A stretch of 64,000 bases of DNA from contig OY759218.1 of the NCBI GenBank assembly GCA_963662175.1, forward strand, positions 23,520,051 through 23,584,050. Direction: 5' to 3'. This DNA comes from Aradus depressus. Lineage: Eukaryota; Arthropoda; Insecta; Hemiptera; Aradidae. The position numbers and the translations under genes are program-made. A model generated the notes under the pieces. It ran no database searches. It was given only the letters and a program-made list of their open reading frames with translations, and was not told the DNA's origin. Shown here piece after piece: positions 13,440 to 24,447 of this stretch (position 1 is the first letter of the stretch; every line of letters starts with the position of its first letter).

Positions 13440-15926
13440 TTAAAGACCAATCGGAGGGATCTGGACATAACGATAAATATACAAACGGTAATCTTTGCTT
13501 GCGAGAACCACGGATCCATCATCCATCAAGGCAACATCAAAACACTGCGCATGCTTCACTTTACTCTCCAGAGCGGATACAAGCTGTCCATCTTGTGTGA
13601 AAATCGTCAAATTAAAATTATTATGGTTGTCTGCAATAAGTATTTCTCCAGCAGAATTGATTCCTACACCAATTGGATAGTTCGTGACGCCTTCGCTCCC
13701 GATTTGGCGCAAAAAGATACCTTCATAATTGAATACTTTGACACAGTGTGCCCGGTTGTCACTAATAAATATTTCTTGTTTGTCATTGACGACAACACCA
13801 TTGGGAAATTCAAGATGTTTTGAACACCCAAATTTTTGAAGAACATTTCCAGATTGATCGAAGATGATTACCCGCATTACTTTACACTCGACGACCACAA
13901 TTCGTCCTTTGCTATCCACTGTCACACCTCGAGGATGTTGTAAGATATTAGCACCAAATTTTCGTACAAATTGTCCGTACTGATTGTATATTTGAATTTG
14001 ATGAGTTGGTGATCTTTCGGTGACGATGATGTCACCAGAGGTCTTGACGACAGCCACTCGGTTGGGGTAGAGCAGCTGCCCGTCTCTCTTCCCGCATTCT
14101 CCAAACTGGAATTTGAATCTACCCTCTTTGTCAAATATTTGAATACGATGGTTGTTCGTATCCGCAACAATGATGTCATTTTGGGCATTGACAGCTACTC
14201 CACTTGGCTCTGTAAACTGCCCTTCCAAAACACCAAACTCTCCGAATTTACAATGATATATCATTTTTTGTCGTTTTATTTGAGATTTGGGTGGAAAAAT
14301 CGACGTATAAAGTAGTTTCGTACTTATTTCTAAAGCTGTCTCGACATGTTTGGCAATGGATGAGGAATATGGGTCTGAAGTTCCATTTTGATAAAGGTCC
14401 GAGCCTCCGTTGGACCACTTCTCATAAGAATTGGAACCATTTATATTCAAATCATTTGTTGAAGAAGCAGACGAAGAAGAAAACGGACCAAGTGAGTTTA
14501 CAGAAGTAAGTCTTTTTGAAATGATGTTAGATTCGAAGTGGGAAGGTGCTGTAAGACCGATAGGATATGGGCTCTCTGATATTGCATTCAAAGCGGTGCT
14601 AACTGATGGTATACTGTTTATCGCGGGTACTGATCCAGTCCCGTTCACTGTGGCAGCACTCCTGTTCAAGTTAGTTCCATTTATAGGCCTAGCGATTGGC
14701 GGCTGCTTGCTCGGTCCTAGATTAACTTCGGAGCTAGATCTCACGTATCCGAATGTGTTCCTAACTCCTACCTGTATAGCTTGATAATTGGACACAAACT
14801 CCAGATCGCAAACGGTATTAGTATCGATGTTGAAATTGTTGAGCTCTTGTAACCTTGAATCGATAGATTTTTTGAAAATCAAACACTCGACAAGACTCGC
14901 ATGTTTTGCTAGATTCTCATGAAAATCGCAAGTTTGATAAATTCTGTCAACTGTTTCTTGTGCTTTTTTGCTATAATCATTCAGTAACATCTGTTTTGCC
15001 AAAAAAACACTTTCCGATTCTTTGAGTAGTTCTTGTTTACGATCTATCAACATGGATCGATAAAATTGAAAAGTGTCGTTGATATCGTTTTGGGCTTTCT
15101 GGTACTGATCCTGCAGTCTCTGTTCCAAGTTTTTCAACATGTTTCTGAGGTCGGTCGCTTTAGACTTGCTCTCTTGTACTGTTTGATTCATGATTTCTAC
15201 CTGTTTTGGTCCGATCTCGTTCAAACGCTCGCATTCGTGGACAGAAGGTGGATGCTCGATTAGTGTACACTCTTTACAAACTGCCATGTTACATGTCCAG
15301 CAGAAATATTTGAACATTTCCATTTTGTGCTTCGGGCATGTAACCTTTTCCGTGGGTGAAATGAGCCCATTTTTGGATTCCTCTTTAACGTCCGTAGGTA
15401 GGGTTAAAACACGATGACCTTCGAAACAGAGCATAAATTGATGCGCCATTACGCAGTTCGGACAAAGGAAGTGATTACAGTCGTAACAACGAGCAACGGC
15501 GTCAGAGGTTTTGCTCTTGCAACTGGTGCAATGAACTTTATCCTGAAGGGATTCGATAACCCTTTTAACATCAAAGTCTGTAAGAAGTGCACCAACACCT
15601 TTGGCTGGGAGGGAACACTCTTGTTGACAGCGAGGGCAATTGACTTTGTCGATGTGTTCTTGGTTTCTCTCCAAGCAATACTGACAAAATGTATGTAAAC
15701 AGGGTAGAACTTTAGGGTTTACAAATGTTTCATGGCATAGGTCGCAACGAGTGTTTAACTGGCCTCCACTCCCGATGCTGCCACAACTAATGACGGATGT
15801 CGTTGGCGATACGGTGAAAGGCGAGTCACTTGGGTATGGAAATGAAGGGTATTCCTTGTCCCCGAGCAAATTTGAAGAATTGATTCCAGCCAAAGAATCG
15901 ACAGACGGTGTCGGTGAAGCCATCAT
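13440..15926 (-). CDS. brat: Brat-type TRIM-NHL protein (RING, two B-boxes, coiled coil, NHL propeller)
   Basis: Complete 828-codon coding exon without internal introns; stop TAA at 13440-13442. In order: Ser/Pro-rich N-terminus starting MASPTPS; C3HC4 RING with Cys61, Cys64, Cys76, His78, Cys81, Cys84, Cys97, Cys100; B-box 1 (Cys133-His171); B-box 2 (Cys197-His230); coiled coil about 240-335; low-complexity Ser/Asn/Gly linker with EKWSNGGSDLY; six-bladed NHL propeller from about 553 to the C-terminus (RQKMIYHCKFGEFG to YIYRYVQIPPIGL). Fly Brat is a cytoplasmic translational repressor that binds UUGUU-type RNA through its NHL face and works with Pumilio and Nanos in neuroblast and germline differentiation; the NHL here is near-identical in motif, so RNA binding is inferred. 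Odd: fly Brat has no RING finger, this protein has an intact one, so E3 ligase activity is possible. Start chosen at the ATG pair 15926-15921 because the reading frame further upstream lies before a strong 3' splice site. No other gene adjoins it. Confidence 0.95.
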   Translation of the reverse strand: MMASPTPSVDSLAGINSSNLLGDKEYPSFPYPSDSPFTVSPTTSVISCGSIGSGGQLNTRCDLCHETFVNPKVLPCLHTFCQYCLERNQEHIDKVNCPRCQQECSLPAKGVGALLTDFDVKRVIESLQDKVHCTSCKSKTSDAVARCYDCNHFLCPNCVMAHQFMLCFEGHRVLTLPTDVKEESKNGLISPTEKVTCPKHKMEMFKYFCWTCNMAVCKECTLIEHPPSVHECERLNEIGPKQVEIMNQTVQESKSKATDLRNMLKNLEQRLQDQYQKAQNDINDTFQFYRSMLIDRKQELLKESESVFLAKQMLLNDYSKKAQETVDRIYQTCDFHENLAKHASLVECLIFKKSIDSRLQELNNFNIDTNTVCDLEFVSNYQAIQVGVRNTFGYVRSSSEVNLGPSKQPPIARPINGTNLNRSAATVNGTGSVPAINSIPSVSTALNAISESPYPIGLTAPSHFESNIISKRLTSVNSLGPFSSSSASSTNDLNINGSNSYEKWSNGGSDLYQNGTSDPYSSSIAKHVETALEISTKLLYTSIFPPKSQIKRQKMIYHCKFGEFGVLEGQFTEPSGVAVNAQNDIIVADTNNHRIQIFDKEGRFKFQFGECGKRDGQLLYPNRVAVVKTSGDIIVTERSPTHQIQIYNQYGQFVRKFGANILQHPRGVTVDSKGRIVVVECKVMRVIIFDQSGNVLQKFGCSKHLEFPNGVVVNDKQEIFISDNRAHCVKVFNYEGIFLRQIGSEGVTNYPIGVGINSAGEILIADNHNNFNLTIFTQDGQLVSALESKVKHAQCFDVALMDDGSVVLASKDYRLYIYRYVQIPPIGL

Positions 15927-15960
15927 CACCACATTCCTGCAAAATAAAAACAAAACTCAG
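15927..15960 (-). promoter_or_regulatory. 3' splice site and short 5' UTR before the brat start
   Basis: On the minus strand a pyrimidine tract TTTTGTTTTTATTTTGCAG ends at 15939, followed by GAATGTGGTG and then ATGATGGCTTCA. This fits the classic acceptor consensus. The coding exon therefore begins about 12 nt before the start codon, and at least one noncoding 5' exon must lie to the right (higher coordinates). The reading frame remains open through the acceptor, so the nine residues encoded upstream are probably intronic and not translated. The upstream exon and promoter were not found. Confidence 0.8.
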
Positions 15961-16594
15961 AAACATTGTAATTCACTGGTGTCTCCTCAGTCAACTCTCA
16001 TCAAATATACTAGATGAGAAAACAATAGGTGGGAGCAGGCTACTCCCACTGAGTGAGTTAGGAGTGTGGGGAGGTAAAACAGAAGGTACCTAGCCCCTAA
16101 TAGTTATACAATGGTTCATAGTCCTCACACAATTCCTTTTTTACTAATCATAAAACAAATGGCCACATTTATAAGTAGGATAAATTTATTTCTCTCCCAT
16201 TTTTCATCAAAAGTGTCTTCCATGAAAATACTTATTGCGCCACCGGTAACAATATTATAATTCCACCAATATTTCTCTTGTCTCTCTTCTCTCAATTCTT
16301 TGTGCAATTTTAATAAATTTTTCCAGTTTTTCCTAAAAATATACATTACAAATTAAATTTCTCTGTGGAATGTTTTCTAAAAGAAAATCGATAGCGAAAT
16401 CTGATGCCCTATAGTACCAATTTAATAAGCTGTTGAGAACATTGAGATAGAGAGAAGGTAGTAGAATAATTCTACAATTATTGTTCCTTAGGGGTCTCAT
16501 CTTGTATGTCCTCTCCTGGCCCAGACCCTTCATATCTTGGAGTGAAGTGAACCTATTTAATTAAATCATTACTCAAAGTAAGGAGCCGATATGA
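15961..16594. other. Presumed brat 5' intron sequence
   Basis: Lies upstream of the brat acceptor on the minus strand. No exon could be identified. A slightly GC-richer patch at 16010-16095 is notable but carries no clear donor site. Confidence 0.4.
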
Positions 16595-17690
16595 GCCTTT
16601 AGTAATACCAGCAACAGAAGTGTAACTGGCTTTTTTGAGGTCACTTGTCACTGATCCATTTCAAATAACTAAATAGAGTGTCCAATGAACTAAAGTAAAT
16701 ATAACTGGCTTGTTTGTGGCTTTTTGTCACTATTGCTCCATTTCAAATAACTAAAAATATGCAATAAACGGAAGTGTAACTAATTGGGTTGTCTGTGGTC
16801 TCTTGCCACTATTGCTCCATTTGAAATAACTAAATAGAGTGTCCAATGAACTAAAGTAAATATAACTGGCTTGTTTGTGGCTTTTTGTCACTATTGCTCC
16901 ATTTGAAATAACTAAAAATATCCAATAAACGGAAGTGTAACTAATTGGGTTGTTTGTGGTCTCTTGCCACTATTGCTCCATTTGAAATAACTAAATAGAG
17001 AATTCCAATGAACAGAAGAGTAACTGGCTTGTTTGTGGTCTCTTGTCACTATTGCTCCATTTCAAATAACTAAAAATATCCAATGAACGGAAGTGTAACT
17101 AATTGGGTTGTTTGTGGTCTCTTGCCACTATTGCTCCATTTGAAATAACTAAATAGAGAATTCCAATGAACAGAAGAGTAACTGGCTTGTTTGTGGTCTC
17201 TTGTCACTATTGCTCCATTTCAAATAACTAAAAATATCCAATGAACGGAAGTGTAACTAATTGGGTTGTTTGTGGTCTCTTGCCACTATTGCTCCATTTG
17301 AAATAACTAAATAGAGAATTCCAATGAACAGAAGAGTAACTGGCTTGTTTGTGGTCTCTTGCCACTATTGCTCCATTTCAAATAACTAAAAATATCCAAT
17401 GAACGGAAGTGTAACTAATTGGGTTGTTTGTGGTCTCTTGCCACTATTGCTCCATTTGAAATAACTAAATAGAGAATTCCAATGAACAGAAGAGTAACTG
17501 GCTTGTTTGTGGTCTCTTGCCACTATTGCTCCATTTCAAATAACTAAATAGAGAATTCCAATGAACAGAAGAGTAACTGGCTTGTTTGTGGTCTCTTGCC
17601 ACTATTGCTCCATTTGAAATAACTAAATAGAGAATTCCAATGAACAGAAGAGTAACTGGCTTGTTTGTGGTCTCATTCGCTTTTAATTCA
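16595..17690. repeat. Higher-order tandem array, 13 monomers of about 79-83 bp
   Basis: Each monomer contains the core ctccatttsaaataacta. Two monomer types alternate: A (aaaatatccaatgaacggaag, then taattgggttg) and B (atagagaattccaatgaac, then taactggcttg), giving a dimeric period of about 158 bp. The first units are divergent (gtgtccaatgaactaaag). The last three units are all type B, so the alternation breaks at the right edge. No coding potential. Confidence 0.9.
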
Positions 17691-18711
17691 AATATTTATG
17701 CTGAAAGGCCCAACATTCTTTTAGTCACTCCTGTGATGTATTAGAAACAATTCCACAATTAATTTATAATTTTATTGGGTATTCTTGTTATCGGTTCGCT
17801 AAAAACGGCTGTCAGTGAATCTATTTTAATGAAATTTTAAATCCTTATTTTCAATGTGAATAAATACTTTGTATGTAATTAAAGTTTTCTTGTTAATTTC
17901 AGTGTATACATAATTTTATATCCAACATTCCCATAGAATATTTTAAAAAAACCTCGGCCCGGTGCAAATCGACCTTGGTCACATCTATGCTTCCGGTGCC
18001 CCTTTTATATTTATTATTATTTTTAAATGTATTTATTTTCATATTATTATAATTTTGAAGTTTTTTAAGTGAATAGGCTGTAGGGCCAAACACTTAAGAC
18101 AATAACATACGTCAACGGTGTTATATTCTCATTCATATTATTATTATATTCATTATATTTTTATGTATTTATTTCTATTAGTTAATATCTTTATATTATT
18201 ATGATGTATAATAGGAATAGTTTACTTTACAAACTGCACTTCTAAGAACCGAAATGTGCATCCCTATTCAGATTCTATTATGTTATATACAACAAATGGA
18301 ATATAATGACTCCTATGTAGCACCGTCGGGGGATTATCTGTGAAATATATCCTTTACTAGCAGGCACCTCAGCCGTTGCCCGGTTAGTAACTTTAAGCAG
18401 GTCCGGCACGTAACTGTCTGGTAAATAAATTTATGTTATATAGTTCCAACAAAGAATAAAAAGCATATTGAAATATAATACATATAGAAATATAATATAA
18501 TTTCATGTTTCTCTTCCACAAAAACAACGTTAAATTATCTTTATGAATCTTATTTTATACTACTAATTACTTTTATTTACTATATTATTCCTGCTAAATG
18601 TTTTATATTATTACTTTTCTGTATATAGCTGATAGTATCGTAAAATAATCTGAAAAACCTTAATTGAACATAGAGATAATATGTAGTATTGTATAAAAAG
18701 ATATATGTATT
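17691..18711. other. AT-rich non-coding sequence
   Basis: Nothing coding. At about 18358-18400 there is a segment (agcaggcacctcagcc, then gtaactttaagcagg) that reappears in the palindrome at 24783-24823, so it is part of another dispersed repeat. Confidence 0.4.
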
Positions 18712-19298
18712 TCAGTGAATCACCGATTTTGTACTTCCTTAGAAAGAATTACTCAATTACGTTTTCGCTCTCCTTTCAAAGCTAATCCACCATTAGGGCT
18801 AAAACTCAATATTTGACTTACATAGTGGCTTCTGAATCCTCATACAAAATTGTGTGTCGGTACATTCATTACATCGGCAGATATAAGCGTATTTAAGTCG
18901 AACCCTCGTTCTCTCGTCCCCCCCCACCCCCCCCCCCCCTTCCCTTTGACCGAATTTGCGGAAAATTAATAGGTGTCCTTATAGGGATTTGAATACACAT
19001 ATGAAATTTCTTGTTAATACATCCATTATAACGGAAGTTATTAGAGATTTGTGTTAAGCCTTCCTTCTAATCCCCCCATTCCTATGGGCCGATTTGGCTT
19101 AGAATCAGTAGGAGTCGTCCTCAGAGGGTTCTGGAGACACATATAAAATTTGGTGTCGGTACTTTCATTCTATCAGGAGTTATCGGGTTCACAGACACAC
19201 ACATACACACAGGGGGCCGAAAAACATGTACATATTTCCCTTGAAAACCGATTACATAAATTCCCCTAAACTTCGTATAGCTGAGGAAGTAAAACGTT
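18712..19298 (+). repeat. CGG-hairpin repeat, near full length
   Basis: Starts with the diverged palindrome cagtgaatcaccg and the tacttcc motif, passes through the tract cattcattacatcgg, a poly(C)/CCCCTTCCC stretch, a second cattcattctatcagg block and acacacatacacacag, and ends ttcccctaaacttcgtatagctgaggaagtaaaa, whose two halves pair as a hairpin. Reference copy for the family in this window, about 587 bp. Confidence 0.8.
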
Positions 19299-19698
19299 TT
19301 TTAAACTTGTCAGTTAAAAGTTGTAACTTATTTGCCAAAAAACTGTCTTGATGGACGAACTGTTATATTATTATTACTGTTTAATAATTTCCGATTGTTT
19401 TGATGGGTTACTTACTGTTTATATTTACCATTATTAAATATTAATAGTATTTTTTTTAAATACATAGGAGTTGAGCCGATTTCCAAGGCTAAAAGTTGTA
19501 CTATGATAAAAGTAACCAGCTACCTCGGAATTTGAACCCAAGCTTTCAAAGTAGGAAGGCAATTATACGAGTTAGGGGAAGCAACAGTTAGATTTAGCGC
19601 ATGCCCCTGATGGGAGAGTGAGCCGGGGGAGTCGAGCGACTCTGGAAGACAACCAGGTGGTGGGTCGATAGGGGACGAAGCAGCCAAGGAAAGGGGCG

Positions 19699-20310
19699 GA
19701 GCGGAGCACAGGGGACCGGACCATCTGGAGAGAAGGGGATAAGAATCTATAGTCTCGGTAGGAGGGAGTAGTATAGTCTTGATAGAAGGGACTTTGGACC
19801 GGACTGTCTGGAGAGAAGGGATAAGAATCTATAGTCTCGCTAGGAGGGAGTAGTATAGTCTTGATAGAAGGGACTTTGGACCGGACCGTCTGGAGAGAAG
19901 GGATAAGAATCTATAGTCTCGGTAGGAGGGAGTAGTATAGTCTTGATAGAAGGGACTTTGAACCGGACTGTCTGTAGAGAAGGGATAAGAATCTATAGTC
20001 TCGGTAGGAGGGAGGAGTAGTATAGTCTTGATAGAAGGGACTTTGGACCGGACCGTCTGGAGAGAAGGGGATAAGAATCTATAGTCTCGGTAGGAGGAAG
20101 TAAGTAGTCTTGATAGAAGGGAATTTGGACCAGACTATTTTGAGAGAAGGGGATAAGTTACCTCCAATCTCAGTAGGAGAGAATAAATACAGTCTTGAAG
20201 GGGCTAAGTATCGGATCGGATTAGAATGGGAGAAATACAGCCTCCGTAGTAGGAACTGAGTACAGTCTAGATAGAAGGGACTAAATACCGTCCGGATAAA
20301 AGGGAATAAG
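19699..20310. repeat. Tandem array, about 82-bp period
   Basis: The core gtctggagagaagg occurs at about 19724, 19807, 19889, 19971, 20056 and 20137, a spacing of 81-85 bp. Units include aagaatctatagtctcggta and gtatagtcttgatagaaggg. Early units are almost identical; the last ones (after 20137) decay. GC- and purine-rich against its background. Confidence 0.85.
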
Positions 20311-20387
20311 GTGAACAAAAAATATGTATTAAGCCACATTAAATAGAGGAATATAAATAGGAGATAAGTTTTAAATTGACAAATTAA

Positions 20388-20690
20388 GAAGATACAAATC
20401 ATACTTCCTGAGAACGAATTAATCAATCAAGTTTTCACTCTCCCTGACAAACCAATCGACCGTTTGGATTAAAAATTAATAGGTGTCGCCTTCTGGATAC
20501 ATATAAAATTGTGTGTCGATACATTCATTCTACCAGGAGTTATCGTGTTCACACATACTCACACACACAGACAGGAAACTTTTTTATATTTTTGGTATCC
20601 AGAGTATCGAAAATCCGGTGAAAACTCAACATAGAATTTCTGACTGATTACATAACTTCTCCTATACTTTGTGTAGCTGGGGAAGTAAAA
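20388..20690 (+). repeat. CGG-hairpin repeat with internal deletion
   Basis: Has the tacttcctgag start and the complete 3' hairpin (acttctcctatactttgtg, then agctggggaagt). The middle poly(C) region is missing: the segment after ggattaaaaattaatagg jumps to the second half. Its 3' end abuts the truncated LINE at about 20692. Confidence 0.75.
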
Positions 20691-20691
20691 A

Positions 20692-21660
20692 AACCTGTAG
20701 CTCAAAGGATACTGCAGATAATCCCACCTCTCTCAATAAATCCATATCCAAAAGCTCTTGAAACGAATGGCTTCTCTTCAATGATTTAATGTTAAATGCG
20801 TCTAAAACAACTATTTTAAACTTCAAAATTACGAATAAATTGCCAGAAGGGAAACAACCATTAACTGTTGATACTCTTTCTTATCATTCATTCAAAGATA
20901 AAATTAAATTCCTAGGTCTCCATATTGATACGAAACTAACATGGGATGAACATATGGCTATTATCGGTAAGAAACTGAGTTCCGTTTGTTCTTACTTCGA
21001 AATCTTAGAAAGATCGTGCTAAAGGAAACGTTAACTACTTTATATTACACCCATTTTCATTCCATAATCAGTTACGGTTTAATACATTGGGGTGCATGTA
21101 GCTCGAGTATTAATATTTTCAAACTTCAAAAAAAAGCATTAAGAATTATAAACAATATTACTCAAAGAACAAGCTGCAGAGAAATATTTAAACAACTTAA
21201 AATCCTGCCTTTGCCTTCGCTGTTTATATTTGAAACATTTATGGTTATTAGGCAAAACAAAAATATTTTCCCTCTCAACAATACGATTTACGATATAATG
21301 ATTACGATACCAGGAAGAAAGAAGAATTTCGAATAATTAAACATTGCCCTTCTCTTTTTGAAAAAAGTATAACTCATAAAGGAATTAATTCTTTTAATGT
21401 CTTGAATAGATTCGTCAATAGATCTCGTACAATAAAAAAAATTTGAACTTCAACTAAAAATGTTTATGTTTGAGGAAACCCTTTACACGGGAACTGAATT
21501 TTATTCTCACTGTTCAAAAAGAATAAAATAATCACAATAAAAAATCTTGTTTCGTATCCAAAAACATTGTTTGATACAAAGCATTCATTTTTATTTTTTG
21601 GGCAGAGTTCTTCCACACCTTAAAGGTCAGTCGAATGTACGATATGTTTAATTTTCACTA
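20692..21660 (+). pseudogene. CR1/L2-like LINE, 5'-truncated 3' end (copy 1)
   Basis: Encodes the part of a non-LTR ORF2 after the RT catalytic block: LLFNDLMLNASKT, FLGLHIDTKLTWDEH, ALRIINNITQRTSCREIF, LPLPSLFIFET. The frame shifts near 20987 and again after about 21290. 3' UTR shared with the copy at 62967 (gggcagagttcytccacacc). Starts exactly at the end of a CGG-hairpin repeat. Clade given by overall style (thumb/C-terminal block plus SLFIFE motif) and is tentative. Confidence 0.75.
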
Positions 21661-23007
21661 CTTGTGTACTAATTTATTCTATTTCTCTTTGTATATTATT
21701 TAATGTATTTTTATTATTTATTTTATTTATTATTATTATCTTCAGAAAAAATAAAGCATTATTTAAAAACATTATTATAAATAAATATTAAATAAATTAA
21801 TTAAACAAATTTTGTATATTTCTTATTCGTATTTTATGGATCTATTTATTCATTTATATATTTTTTGTTTATTCATTTAGACTTTTTTATTTAATCATGT
21901 ATAATTGATTAATATATATATATGTTTAATTTTTTTATTCATTGTTATAGTTAAATTGTTTTCTATTTCTTTTCTATATCTCGCACATCCGAAGACCCTT
22001 CCGAAGAGTTTTAAAAAATATAGTTATCTTAATTTTTATGAATTGAAAAATGTATCTACTTATTATAAATGTATCTATGTATTAATATTTTTTTTGAACT
22101 CATATATTTTTAAGTACCTACTTATTTATTTAGTTTTTATCAATTTAATTTAATTTTTTTTTAAAAATAGTTTTGTTATTACTACTAATCTCAAGTAGTT
22201 ATAAATCTAATTTATAAGCTGTCTTAATGTATAAATTCTTATGACGTATCCTATTACCATACTATTAACTAAAGAAAACCTGAGGAGTTAGTCGGCTAAA
22301 TCAACTTTTCATTTAATTATTTAACTCTTCCAATCAAAACAATAATAAAAAATTGAGTTTATAGTTGGACCTACCTACAGGTTTGACAGCCTTATTGAGA
22401 AATGTAATTCTCTACATCTTTTGTTTTGTTAACATTTTTTGATCAGACGAATATGAAAAGATTTACATGGCAAAGTGTAAAAAAACATGGCTTCGGCCGA
22501 TAATTTGGAATAAGATGCTAGACTTACTGAAACATTATTCTCTTATTTTGGTCTCCTGAGTATCCGGTAAAGGAAGGAGCAGATATTTTTTGAATACAAA
22601 AGGAAAACAAGAGGGTTCCTGGAGCGTCTGAAAATTGATTTATTCTGTTAATATCGATGTAGATGACTCGATGAATTGCTAATAGTTTCATCTTTTTTGT
22701 GCAGTGACGAAAATAAATGCTTTCTCCTACCAGTCAGCTTTTAAAATTGAGCCAACGGTATGAGCGTGTTCAAATTACATTTCTCAAGATAAAAAAAAAA
22801 AAATTAATTTAAAATTAACCAGAAATTTAATGTTTTCGAGTCTCCCACACTCCCGAGTTCAAAAATGAAGAATAATTTATACAATCAAAAATTTCAGAAT
22901 TGGCAGTAAGTTCTTTAACATACGTACACGATATGGTTATAGGTATAAAATATGTGGAAAATAGTGGATATTTCTTCGTTCTTACTAAAACAACGAACAT
23001 TTTACAC
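21661..23007. other. AT-rich sequence with possible LINE tail
   Basis: 21830-21925 resembles the sequence after the second LINE copy (63400-63475). 22200-22275 resembles 34020-34075, suggesting a further LINE 3' end. Otherwise low complexity; nothing coding. Confidence 0.4.
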
Positions 23008-23360
23008 GAAAAAAAAGTCGGTGAATCACCGGCAATGTACATCCCCAGAACAAATTAATTAATCTAGTTTTCGCCCCCTTCCAAAACCATTCGTCCGTTT
23101 GCTCCAATATTTGAAAGATGAATTACATTATATAGGGGCTTCTAAATTCACATAGTAAATTTTGTGTCGATAAATTCATTACATCAGCGGTTATTGGGGT
23201 TTTTGAATTTAGCCCCCTTCCCCCCCGAATCGCCCTCTTTCCATTGGCCGATTTCACTGGAATTTAACAAATATTGCCTTCATGGGGTTTTGACTTTAAA
23301 TATGAAATTTCATGTTGGTAGTACATTCATTACATAGGCAGTTAATGTTTTTTTTTTTTG
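23008..23360 (+). repeat. CGG-hairpin repeat, 5' portion
   Basis: Begins with an intact gtcggtgaatcaccggcaat, continues through ccgtttgctcc, attttgtgtcgataaattc and the CCCC-rich block, and stops after the second cattcattacatagg block. The 3' hairpin is absent. Confidence 0.8.
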
Positions 23361-23920
23361 TGTGTTAACCCCCTCTGTTGTTAAGTCATGGCTGAAGATA
23401 TTTTTTTGAAAATCATACGTTTTTCTTTATATTTTGTAATGGATTAATCACAATAAGTGTTATAATTACCTGAAATAGGCAGACAGACCGCCATAAGGGA
23501 AAATGGTAGGTCCCTTTTTTTCTTGAAGTGTTTTTTCAAAATTTTGAACGAAGTCAGTCAGTCAGTTCAAACATCCGCAGACTCCCACTAGTCTGAAAAA
23601 CAAAAATAATTTTAGAAAAGACAATCATAGCAGCACGAGGTGTAATGACCAGAAAGTCGAACACCTTAATACATCTATCAACCAACCAATCATAACAAAA
23701 TTAATAACAGATAGATAAAATGTTTATTGCACTTAAAAGTACAATCATTATGGCAATGAATTTTTTTTTTTTTACAAAATACACATTCTTATAGTTACAT
23801 AAAAGAAAAGAAAAAAAATGTAATAATAACAGGTAAGTAGTATAATAACTAAATAAAAATATACAAATAATATTTAAAAAAATATGGACAGCTCTTTAAT
23901 AGAAACAGAAAGCAATAGTG
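23361..23920. other. Non-coding sequence left of the palindrome
   Basis: A/T homopolymers and short degenerate repeat pieces; nothing assignable. Confidence 0.35.
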
Positions 23921-23997
23921 TAACGAAAGAGCGCTCTGGTAGTAGGCGATATGACCTTGGTAGTTAAAGCCCGAGCAAGAGTCATAATAACAAACTA
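23921..23997 (+). mobile_element. tRNA-SINE, 3' fragment
   Basis: Matches the 3' end of the family (gagcgctctggtagtaggcg, agttaaagcccg, catgagtc-like end, taacaaactaact tail). 5' part absent. Forms the outermost left arm of the palindrome. Confidence 0.75.
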
Positions 23998-24062
23998 ACT
24001 ATATATTATACATTAATTATAAAAGGAATATGAGCTTCCATGACGCTAAATAACTTTTCATA

Positions 24063-24447
24063 TGAGGAGTTTGGAGCCAGAGCGGACCAACCCACAATTT
24101 TTCGGGAAATGAGTTATTACCATCCTGATGTTGGCATAGGTTCCCTTTTTTCAAAACCAGTGTGGATCACTTAGTTTCTTCACTTCAGTGATAGATAGCA
24201 GCACTTTAAGTTTAGTCCACAAATATTTTGTGCATATATTTTCAAAGTCACAATGGATCATACGGCCTTCAAAAACTTTATAGAACACAAAAAGGGATCA
24301 CTCATCCAATACTATTCTAAAACTTCAAATATAAATAAATATTTGGGGACCATTTATGGAGATAAACAAAATGTACTCAATTTTCAATTGCCATTTTCTC
24401 CCTGTTCAGTTTCAACCAGTTGGTCCGCTCTGGCTCCAAACTCCTCA
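24063..24447. mobile_element. MITE with perfect TIRs inside the left arm of the palindrome
   Basis: Terminal inverted repeats of about 29 bp beginning TGAGGAGTTTGGAGCCAGAG are identical at both ends. Flanked by TA (24061-24062, 24448-24449), or equivalently ATAT. The opposite palindrome arm at 25371-25389 has the uninterrupted site; removing the element and one TA restores the same length with one mismatch. Likely Tc1/mariner-type from the TA target. The 73-codon frame inside has no known motif. Confidence 0.85.

Noticed and set aside
13495..15698. Several plus-strand open frames across the brat exon.
   Set aside because: They are antisense shadows of a conserved gene and have no motifs.
15927..15953. 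Extension of the brat protein by nine N-terminal residues from an upstream in-frame ATG.
   Set aside because: That stretch crosses a strong 3' splice site and would be intronic; MASPTPS matches the known Brat N-terminus.
16595..17690. CRISPR-like array of regular repeats.
   Set aside because: Repeats are contiguous with no unique spacers, and the genome is eukaryotic.
19272..19298. The hairpin text ATACTTCGTATAGC resembles half of a loxP recombination site.
   Set aside because: It is part of a dispersed repeat's terminal hairpin, only about 12 bases match, no 8-bp spacer plus second arm exists, and copies vary at the matching bases.
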